Below are positions 55,192-64,000 of a stretch of DNA of 64,000 nucleotides, piece by piece; the first letter of the stretch is position 1; each line of letters starts with the position of its first letter. A program made the translations under genes and the position numbers. The DNA comes from Humulus lupulus (taxonomy: Eukaryota > Streptophyta > Magnoliopsida > Rosales > Cannabaceae), in NCBI RefSeq assembly GCF_963169125.1, contig NC_084793.1, forward strand, positions 227,338,360-227,402,359, given 5' to 3'. Under the pieces are notes generated by a model, which saw only the letters and a list, made by a program, of their open reading frames with translations, did no database searches and had not been told where the DNA came from.

Positions 55192-56135
55192 TGTTGACTG
55201 CCTTTTTCGTTATCAACATAATCTGAGAGTTTAAGGAAAATAATAGAAAAAAACACAAGGGTTTTACGTGGTTCATGCTATAAAAGAGTCATAGTCCATG
55301 AATACCTAGTATTTAGTGAGTTTGAAACTTGTTTGAGCAATCTCGAATGGTAGTTCTCAGGCAGCGTATATATTGCTCTGAGTTACATAGTTTCTCTTCC
55401 TAGAAATCTAAACCCTTTACAAGGAGATACCCCAGCCATATTTATAGAGGTTGGGGTCACTAATGTTAATCATCTATCATTAAAAAAAATTCTCTCATTC
55501 TGGGGTATTAATGTTGAGTTAATACAAAAAGTGTTGTACTAAATAGAGTCTACGACCTAGGCAGATTGCATGGGGCCCATTGCTCAAAGTCGCGTACCAA
55601 CTTTATGGGGAACATATCTCTGACTGCCAGGGTGCAACACACATTTGCCCATGTCCGGCAATGTTGTGGGAAATGTCGATTGTCGAGGGTACGAACTCGA
55701 TACCACTAATCAAGGCACACCAAAAGTTGTTAGATGATCTTCTAGTGGCCCATTCCCGTAGTGACTGACACCTGGCATGTACACTAGGTCTGTGGACCAG
55801 AATCATAGACTTGACAGATGGGCGAGTGAAGAGATCCTCTTGGGACGTGGCCTCACCTGGAGACATCCTCGCCACAAGGACAGACATCGGGCCATGGCCT
55901 CACTTAGAAACATCCATGACTTGGAAGTTGGCTCGAGACATGCTCGGGATGTGGCCTCACCTAAAGACATCCTCGTCTCGAGGACAGACTTCGGGGCGTG
56001 GCCTTACTTGTAGTCATCCACGACTTAGCCGGATTAGGTTTCCTGGAAGAGTTCACAATCTGAGAACCACATGACTTGTCTTGTCGCTAATTACACATAA
56101 TTGCCACGTGTCAGGTGGTGAAAACACATACAACA
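55192..56135 (-). mobile_element. 3' LTR of a third, reverse Tat element (944 bp)
   Basis: On the reverse strand it starts TGTTGTATGTGTTTTCACC next to a polypurine tract and ends AGGCAGTCAACA. A TATA-like box on the reverse strand lies near 55436-55447 (CTATAAATATGG). A tandem duplication of about 106 bp with GTGGCCTCACCT lies at 55838-56030. Its second LTR and pol are not present in the window. Confidence 0.8.
55838..56030 (-). repeat. Tandem repeat inside Tat LTR, about 106 bp unit
   Basis: Two units share GTGGCCTCACCTxxAGACATCCTCG and AGGACAGACxTCGGGxC; within each a half-size repeat (GTGGCCT...ACTT) is visible. Several imperfect TCGAG and CTCGA words occur. Confidence 0.6.
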
Positions 56136-56150
56136 TTTGCCCCCCAAGTC
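56136..56150 (-). promoter_or_regulatory. Polypurine tract of third Tat element
   Basis: The reverse strand reads GACTTGGGGGGCAAA, identical in its core to the tracts at 20846 and 52711. Confidence 0.85.
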
Positions 56151-56500
56151 TTCACTCATCCTTAGACAGCGGAGACTTAGACTGAGGAGTAATTAGAAAA
56201 CGCCTTCTGGGGAGACATTTGGGCTTCCCTTGACGTTACTCTGGAAAGTCACCCCACATGTTGACTCCCTATTGCTGGGCCCATCAATCCGCGAAAGTAA
56301 TGAGGGGTCAACTCCACAGTCCAAAACATCCAATTCGTACCCTAGGCGTTCCCTTGCCCTGTGGCCAAGGAATCCTTTTCCAATGCTAACGATCACGATC
56401 CGTGCCTTTTAGAATCTAACCATTGGATTGTTCTCGATTACCTACATCGTAGGTAATCGGACAGTCGGGGTGAGATTGCTTCCACCCCAAGTCCTATGAG

Positions 56501-56509
56501 TATAAAATA
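56501..56509 (+). promoter_or_regulatory. TATA-like box of third opposite-strand gene
   Basis: GAGTATAAAATATC is followed about 30 bp later by a pyrimidine-rich start region (TCTCTTCTCTCTCG at about 56570). A leader splice donor (TAGTAAGTAC) is at 56721. Confidence 0.5.
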
Positions 56510-57898
56510 TCAAGAACTGCTTCTCAGTATGCACTTTAACCATTCAAAATTCAAAATCTCCAAAAATCTCTCTTCTCTCTCGAGCTTCCTAGCTCTTCAA
56601 CCATTCCTGAGCTTCCTCTCCAATTCTGGACGGTTGGCGAGAATCGTCTTATTTCTTGGCGAACGACAAATGATTATTTAGCGTTCGAACTCGTTTAAGC
56701 ACTTATCGACACTATATCTTTAGTAAGTACTTACTGGTTTTGTGTTTGCTTCGAGCTTAATTTGAGAGTTTAGATGCAAGCTTAGGAATGAGATTTTAGT
56801 GGTACTTGAGGGGCTGTTTTGACCTACTATAGGTCATTTTAGGCACATTTTGGTGTTAGAAGTGGTCAAAATGGCCTACTTCACTCCTTAGGCAACTTTT
56901 TCCTTTCTGGACATTCTACCGGAATTTGGAAAATTCCTAAGTTGCGGTGGTGTTCTCCAATGCCAACTCTTTGACCCCAACGACACCCCACGTCCTTAGA
57001 ATTTATTTTCTCTCTTCTCCTCGAGCAATAGTCTTAAGGATTCTCGTTTTGACCAATATTTCTTTGGGAGAAGGCGTATACTTCTTGGTTTTTTGTTTCA
57101 AATGTCTGAGGAGTTCCACCAACTACACACACAAGGGTTCTACGCCTTCGGCGCCAAAATTTTACAGATGGCTAGAGAATCAAAGCAACACTTTGAGAAA
57201 AGGGTAGTGAGTTGCTAGCAGCAATCAAGCCCTCATGGTCGAAGAGGATCCCGCCTCAGCGGTGACAAGACCCATTCAAGTTTGCATCTTGGAGGAAGCA
57301 ACCAATGAGGGTCCGATGCCAATGGACAAAACCTACATCGGCATGGGATTCGAGGCAGAGGCGATCCCTAGCAACCTTCGACAGTGAGGTGCCTTTGAGA
57401 AGATTCTCACCCACTACGGGGTTGACACCCATGAGATGATTGTGCACTTGTCTCGAGGGCATGAGAGAGCACATGAGAGCATCCATGGGCTTGGGCCCTA
57501 GAATGCCCCTCATCTCTAGGCTGGTGCAACCCTGCCATTGCACCAGTACTATGTCGACTTCCTCAAGTTCGTCAGCATAGACCCTTTTTAGTTGTCCTTG
57601 AAAGGGTATCGGGTGTTGGCCTGACTTTATGTTCTGTAAAGGAGACTAAACTAGCCTGCACCATCCCTGACTGAGATATTTTATGTCTACAAGTTTCATC
57701 AGTATCCGAAGAAAACGGACTAGGACAGGTACTACACCCTGATGAAGCAAACGATTCAAGGGAGAGGTTACAAGGCTATGAGCGGCAATGAGAACCATGC
57801 TCAGGACTACAAGGATCACTTCTTCTGGGAGAGTTGTTTCTCGACAAGGATCAATCTCACTCTACTACTGGACTTCACTAGGGTTGGTAAGTGCTTTT

Positions 57899-60111
57899 TG
57901 TTGGAAATGTGCCATGAAAGCATATGTAGTAGACATTGTTTTATGAAATAAATAAATAAATTGACTATATTATTCTGTGATAATATTATGTAAATATCAG
58001 GAAACTCCTAAGTTCATATATGTGATCTCAAACACGTATTGGTACGGGAGGATTGTGTTTTAGATAAATGAACTTGAATAGTTCGCAGTAAAATAAAGTT
58101 ATGGAATCTTTAGATTAATTACCGTAAGTACGGTCCACTAGTATTATGAATACATATGATCTAGTTCTGGATCACTAGTGTGGTAGGACACTTTAGTGGA
58201 GGTGCTTTATATATTAGAGAATATATAGAACTGGACCAGATATGTTTATTAATACTTAGTTAAATACCGTTTCGAAGTATTAATTAAATATATCAATTGA
58301 TGATCATATACAAATAATTCTTAATCCAGAAGTTACTATGAACTCCTGTTTATGTTATATGAGTTCTTTGATTCACTTGTTAGGGTCTGTCAAAATGATC
58401 AGGCTAGAAAATTTTGTTTTGGGAACTCATTAATGTAGATGGCTGGGGACATAGGATACATATATGGAATATATACCTTCTCGCAAGAGATTGAATGATG
58501 GTTCTCTTAAGGGTTGAGTTTTGGGACTGAAAGGTTATTGAGCTCAAATTCATAATTTAGTTATGAATTAACCTTCACTAGTAAAGTGAATGGTACTTAA
58601 GGAAACAAGAGATAATTAAAAGGGTAAAATGGTAATTTTATTCCCGATTAATTATGAACCATTGTTAGAGGGTCATGTTGTATGCAATGATTACATCAAT
58701 GGACAATGTATAATTATAAAGTACTCAGTAAATGAAATGTCTATATTTACAAGAGTGCAGTCCCATATTTATAGTGGAATAATCATGAGATTAATAAATT
58801 AAGATTATTTAATTAAAGAGTTTAACTAATAATATCAAATTTATTGGAGCTTGGAATTATAGGTCCATAGGCTCCCATAGCGGCTCTATCAACACCATTC
58901 AAGGTAAGAGTTGATATGAAAGGAAAAATAGTTTAAAAACTTATTTGAGAAGAAATTTGTTCTTCAGGCCAAATAAGAAATTATATGATAATAGTGATTA
59001 ATTAATTAATTACAAATTAGTTGTAGTTAACAAATTAATTAATATTTAATTATTGTATAATTTTTAAAATTATATTAAATAATTAAATTAATTTCGAAAT
59101 TTAATTAAATAATTAATTAATTATAATTTTCGAAATTATAATAAATTAAATATTTATTTTCGAAAATATTCGATTTAATTAATTGGTAGAATTAATTAAA
59201 TATATTTATTTGAGTGGGAGATAATAATCTGATAAGTTCAAATTGGATTTAAATTTAAGAGATTAATATTTATTCAAATAATTAATTATATTTGATAATT
59301 AATTTAAATTTGAATTAATTATCAGGTTGTTAGATCTTATCTCAAAAAGTAGTTTGAATGAATAATTAAATAAAAATTGAAAAACCAACATCCCTAAAAA
59401 TAGGAATGCTACACGTGCACACACAGTCCATGGACTGTGTGTGGCGTGGACTGTGTGTGGCATGTAGGGCTATTTTCAGGGTTAGGATTTTCATTTTTAT
59501 TTAATTAATTAATTAATTAATTAATTAATAATTAAAAAAAAATTTGTTTTTTGGGATTTTTTCATTAATAGAATAATTAATTAATTAAAAAGTAAATTGT
59601 AAGTTGGTTACAGATTTATTTTTTAAATTTGAATATTTTCTTTTAAGTATGACTAATCAGAAAATATTCAGATGTGTGTGACAACTCAGAACATTCGCTC
59701 TGTGAAAAATAGAATGATAGTTTTCTCTCCCTGAAAAATAAAGAACCAATTCTCAGGCCTATTCTCTTGATTTCATGTGTTGAGTACATCAAGTAGAATC
59801 ACAAATAAACTATCCATCATTCTCTAAGTGCCCACACACTTCTTGAGGTGTAGAGAACGATTTGGAAGATCTTGTTGTAAGTGCTAGGAGCAGCTTGGAT
59901 AGGAAGATCATTTTAAATACGAAAAGAAAGCAATGACACTTGATAGGCTTCAAGAGGTATGAATTCTATCCTTATATTGCTTATGATTAATGTATGTATA
60001 TTAATGGATCCGCATATTTAAAGGTAGTTTAAATATGTTACAAAATTTTTGTTGTACACTGGGCCAACCCCACCACCTTTCCGTTGCATATTAGGAAACT
60101 TGTTCGTAACA
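57899..60111 (+). mobile_element. Solo Ty1/copia LTR in an intron, perfect target duplication
   Basis: TGTTGGAAATGTG...GTTCGTAACA, 2213 bp, between direct CTTTT copies (57894-57898 and 60112-60116). It has the same layout as the solo LTR at 12695. It contains a 26-bp palindrome (59418-59443) and a (TTAA)n run near 59500-59528. The flanking intron of the opposite-strand gene rejoins across it. The insertion is therefore younger than the gene copy it disrupts. Confidence 0.92.
59418..59443. repeat. 26-bp perfect palindrome plus tandem copy
   Basis: CACACACAGTCCA followed by its exact complement, then a direct repeat of GGACTGTGTGTGGC. It would form a hairpin in LTR transcripts. Confidence 0.8.
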
Positions 60112-62344
60112 CTTTTGTCCTCGAGTTGTTTCTTAGCCTTGAAACGTCTCTTTTTAGGTCCCTTCTGTCGTACACCTTTTGCTGATTCTTTCAATGAAAG
60201 GTTTGAGGCTATGAACACCCTCCGCAATGAGGAGTTGGACCTCACCTTCCTCGTCACTGATGCCCACCTCTAGCAGTATGGGTTACTGCGTGAGGGGCAG
60301 AGTATAAGCCTAGTGCTCCTCACCAGTTTTTAGGGCACGAAGCAATCACGCCACAAGGCGAGGTTCCGCACGGAATATATGGCAGTCAAGGTGCAATTTG
60401 AATATACGCAACACCATCGTGTGGAGCATGCAGAGAGCGTCCTCGCCATCAAGGCCAGTTCATAGGCTAAGGAAGATGAAGAGTTCGAGGCGAGGATCAA
60501 GTCATCCTCCATGCCTCAAGGTAAATCCCTAACTATTCTTCATTACACTAAGCACATGGGGGAGGGAACTAGTCTCGACCATTCCTTATTTTTGCCCTCA
60601 CTTCTCGAGTGTGGGAAAATCTTGGGAAGTCGTTGGTCCGAGGAAGAGTACCGAGACTATCAGGATCTCATCAATGTATTCCTTCGCAATCCGAGGAGGA
60701 AGAGACACCCCCAAGGTCTTGTGCCTCTGGATGAGGTGACTTATATGCACGCCACTTGGTTTTGTCAGTATGAGACCAATATGAAGCAGGAGATGGGTCG
60801 ACTAACCCATGAATTTTCCCATTCCATCCTTCACTCGAATGAGCATGATCGCGGTGGGTCTCCTGAAAAAATTTAGATTTAATCTCGCATGCATTTTTAC
60901 TTATTTTTAGAGCTTTCCTTTCCTTACAAGGATTTAACTAGTTTATTTCCTTTCTGCAAAAAGCATGGGCCTGTCTGAATTGGTTAGGTCGAAGCATCAG
61001 AAGGTGTTGGAACCATCTCAGATAGATCTCCAGGCAGCGTCAACCATGGTGCCCATGCCCTCGGATGTTGTGCCTCCAGCCCCGGTGGCCCCAGCAGCTC
61101 CTATAGCTGCTCCACTAGTCCTCACCCTGACAACAACTATTCCTGGTGAGGTCCTTGACCTTGAGGTTTCCCCCTCAAGAAGGGGGATCCTCTTTTAAGA
61201 AGGGCAAGGAAGAGTCACTTCAAATGTGCCCGACTTCCCTCCAGTCTGGGAGCCTTAATTGGTAATCTTCCAGAAGCATTATTACGGGGAAGACTTCAAA
61301 AAGCACAAGCAGGTCGTTGTGTACTACAACACTAGTATTTATGAGGGCAGTGAGGACTTCAAACTCCTTGTTGAGTTCCTACGCAAGGACCGACCGCAGG
61401 ATTTTGTTGCTGCTGCAAGCTGCGAGGATCCAGAGCCTCTCCTCGTGTCAAGAGTAGGAGGAAAAACTGCTCCCCTCGTTGTGGAGGTTATCCAAGGGAC
61501 AGTGGGGTCCCTGTGCGAGATGCCTTCTCGCAGCTTCGCTTGTTGTGGCAATGACAAGGAGGATTTACTGATAGTTTCCTGCCACCAAACCTCATAAGGG
61601 TAAGCCTTCAATCAATGACTAATTTTTACGTATTTGATATTCTAACTTGGCACAGACTGCAGCTTTCAATCAACGGCTCGGGGACATCATAACGATGCTA
61701 TCCTTTCAGCTAAAGAAGACTTGGGAAGAGCTCGACCAAGCTCTAAAAGAGCTAGGGTGGTGTTGGGAAACAACAGTCCCGTTGGAGAAGCACTCACAAC
61801 TGACGAGGGAAGTGAAAGACACGAGTTCCCGTGTCCATGAGATGGAGACTATGCTATCCATCGAGCGGTCAAAGATGTCCACTTTGGAGGACATCTCCTC
61901 CAAGTTATTAGAAGATGATGCGGGTCGCACCCGTATGATGTAGGAGGAGCTGGCTAACGCCCGTGAAGAGCTCCGGCTGAGCCGGGTGGATTTTTTGGCC
62001 CGTGTCGAGGAGCTAATCAAGGCCAGGGGAGATGCTGCACATGGAGCTTTTCATGCCGAAGTTGTCACCAAGGAGGCCGAAGACCTTGGCCTTCTAGCAA
62101 AAGAATTGGAAAAGGATCTTGATGTGATAGCAGACGATACACTCTTTGTTGCATGGCAGAGCAACATAAATATGGATCTCTCATTCACCAACAAGCCCAA
62201 CATGAGGACAATGCTCGAGGTGCGTCTTAGGCAGAGGAGGCCAGGAGTGCCCAGGAGAAGGAAGCTGTAGTGGCTGGTCGTGTCCCCAAAGTCCATCCTG
62301 TGATCGAGCTGGTGGCAGATGTTCCTCCAGACCAAGGGCCCTAG

Positions 62345-62834
62345 TAATTTTTTTCATTACATGTATATTTTTAGCTTAGTAGGCCTACGTGGCATAGTTT
62401 ATTAGGGTATAGAAAATTAACGCTCGAACCCCCGAGCACTATTGTAAATATTTTTCAATTTAAACATATGCAGCTTGCACTAATTTATTGTTATGATTGC
62501 ACTCTTATCATCGAATTGACACTTAGTAAATAGGAAACTTGGACTTTGTTAATTCAACTCAACAAATGTAACTCATGAGAGTTCCAAGTCACCGACTTGG
62601 GTCTTGTGCTCGAGTCTCGAAGACTCGAGTGTGTATCAACTTCTCTTAGTACTTGGACAATTTTTAGGCATTTAGTGTATGTCTATAGGCACATGGTCAT
62701 TGAGAGTAACTTTAACGCGAAGTCAAGTGACACTTGACGCGGCCCTGCATCTCCGTGTTTGAAAGACTTAGGATAGGGCCAGCAGTCAGTACGTAGAGCA
62801 TAAGGGTCTTCCCACAAGTGTTTAGACACATATG
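62345..62834. other. Non-coding spacer after third opposite-strand gene
   Basis: By position it matches the array spacer of the other Tat elements, but I see no tandem array and no pol. A short inverted motif (CTCGAGTCTCGAAGACTCGAG, 62611-62631 approx) stands out. Confidence 0.5.
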
Positions 62835-64000
62835 TGTTGACGGTGTGAGCTTGTCAACTATGTTAGGTCGGAAACCTCAAAGTTTAGTAAAAGAATAACT
62901 AAGTAAGAACTTAGAATAGACTTGGGGAAAGAAAAGTGCAGATCAACAATGGAGTAGAAACTCCTATATTTCTTCATAACCTGAGTATACAATGAATTTT
63001 CCAACCCCTTAGCCAGAGGGGTGAGGATCTATTTGTAGGGGAGCTCTAATGGCTCCAAATACATGGTGGTCCCTGGGGACAAAATAGTACATGGGTGCAC
63101 TGATGAGGTAGTGGAGCAGGGCGTTATAGTGCAAAGGGTTGTGGCGGTCGGCCCTGGTACATGTCTGAGGCATGCAAGTAATGCCACCACTCTTTGTACT
63201 GCTTCGTACCGCCACTACTTAACTGATACGGATGTCAAGGTCACACTTTTGACCTCCTCAGGTTCGTACGTACCTTTCCTGACGTACTCCGTATCCAAGC
63301 TTACACCTTGCATATACCTGATCGAAGGTACCTTGGATGTACATTTGGCCTCCTTAGAGAGTAAAGCATGGCCTCGTCAGCGAAGTTGATGTTTCCAGAG
63401 TGGTCCTTGCAAGGCAGCTTAAATGGGCGGGACATGAGGGGTCTCGCATGCTTTCATGAGGACACGGTTGCATGTGAGGCGCAGACCTCATGGGAAGGTA
63501 ATGCACCTAGGCTTCGCGATATGGGAGTGCATCTAAGCCTCACGACATAGGCAGAGTGCCTAGGCCCCACGAGATGGTTGTGCACCCAGACATCACGAGA
63601 TGACTCGGTGCCTCGTCCTCATGAGACGAGAGGTGTGCCTAGACCTCGCTAGATGGGCATCGCGATGGGAGGAAAAGTGAGGGTCTCACATAGTGAGACC
63701 GGCCCTTCTGGGTGTCTTCGTGAGGTGGCGTAGATGTGCAGGAGGCCTTGCGTGCATGATGTGTGGGCATCACAAGGCTCCCTCCAAGAAACGAGGCGCC
63801 CTCCAAGCACAAGGTGTCCTCCTGGCAGGAGGCTCTTCTTTGGTGCGAGGCGCCCTTTTGACGCGAGTCCACAACCCCCGAGTGAGGCCACCTCCTTTGG
63901 TACTACTTTTCCTTGATGCGAGTTGGCTTGTCCATCGAGCATGATACTTGGAGTAAGGTGTCAGGGGTCCTCGCGCGGGGTACGCTTGGGGCCGGATTGT
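62835..64000 (-). mobile_element. LTR of a further Tat-like element, cut by window end
   Basis: Starts TGTTGACGGTGTGAGC in forward view, like the outer ends of the reverse LTRs at 20074 (TGTTGACGCGG) and 55192 (TGTTGACTGCC), but the interior is unlike both. It is GC-rich with a tandem array (63499-63658). No polypurine tract is reached. It could be the second LTR of the fragment at 55192, with pol deleted, or the 3' LTR of a neighbour; the sequence differs too much for me to prefer the first. Short frames in it are chance. Confidence 0.45.
63499..63658. repeat. Tandem array of about six 27-bp units
   Basis: Units of the form GTGCACCTAGGCCTCACGAGATGG repeat with 15-25 percent divergence from about 63499 to 63658. 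Related GAGGCGCCCTCC-rich sequence continues to 63860. Confidence 0.7.

Larger units (their letters stand above)
57102..62344 (+). pseudogene. Third opposite-strand gene copy, split by a solo LTR
   Basis: Starts MSEEFHQLHTQGFYAFGAK. The conserved domain is recognisable through frameshifts at 57540-57830 (LHQYYVDFLKFVSIDPF, then KGYRVLA, and RYYTLMKQTI). It corresponds to LPLDQYFAAFLNYVKMAPFQ at 22200-22270. An intron donor near 57886 (GGTTGGTAAGTG) is followed by a solo LTR (57899-60111). Later exons (60180-60890, 60965-61260, 61640-62340) include a coiled coil (QLTREVKDTSSRVHEMETML, LSIERSKMSTLEDISSKLLE) and the C-terminal signature WQSNINMDLSF (62154-62186). The end reads ELVADVPPDQGP, like the end of the copy at 49220. 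At least six stops are present. No function can be assigned. Confidence 0.65.

Noticed and set aside
60018..60257. Basic 79-residue reverse frame (KKRRFKAKK)
   Set aside because: It crosses the solo LTR boundary at 60111, so it arose by the insertion.

Overview
The window looks like repeat-rich heterochromatin of a flowering plant, probably a eudicot. I found no convincing host gene, no tRNA gene and no bacterial feature. Nearly every base that can be assigned belongs to LTR retrotransposons or small mobile elements: Ty3/gypsy chromoviruses of the Tekay/Del type (LTRs of about 2.2-2.4 kb, chromodomain at the end of pol), Ty3/gypsy elements of the Tat type (double RNase H, TTTCATTGAGAG-type primer site, an extra gene on the opposite strand), Ty1/copia elements, one Cassandra-like TRIM carrying a 5S rRNA-derived segment, and two MITEs. 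Most coding regions carry stops or frameshifts.

Layout. 1-5676: a badly decayed Tekay interior and its 3' LTR, entered on the left by another Tekay LTR in reverse. 5677-9619: copia LTR and gag remnants. 9718-10266: Cassandra-like TRIM with perfect TTTTG target duplications. 10328-10694: a MITE with long terminal inverted repeats. 10704-15944: a reverse-strand Tat-type gag-protease remnant split by a solo copia LTR (12695-14542, TGCTT duplications). 15945-31011: a second Tekay element with a truncated 5' LTR, gag, protease, RT, then a reverse-oriented Tat element (20074-27665) and a deletion junction, then integrase, chromodomain and a complete 3' LTR. 31012-35436: a reverse-strand copia element. 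35602-54535: an old Tat element broken by a hAT-like MITE, a solo Tekay LTR (ATTAA duplications) and a younger, structurally complete Tat element (41716-53329, two 604-bp LTRs). 55192-62344: a third, reverse-oriented Tat fragment whose opposite-strand gene is interrupted by a solo copia LTR (CTTTT duplications). 62835-64000: another LTR running off the window.

The most interesting system is the opposite-strand gene carried by the three Tat elements with visible 3' ends. It lies between pol and the 3' LTR, runs against the element, has a TATA-like box near the 3' LTR and GT-AG introns (in two copies also a probable 5' leader intron), and encodes a conserved N-terminal domain, a coiled coil and a short C-terminal signature (W-x2-N-x4-[FL]-[SN]-[FY]) that I can follow in all three divergent copies. 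In two elements the gene is bracketed by two polypurine tracts, one internal and one at the 3' LTR. In one element the spacer between pol and this gene is a five-unit tandem array of about 119 bp. How these parts work together is inference: gag and pol from the sense strand would give the replication machinery, while the opposite-strand gene would be transcribed from its own promoter.
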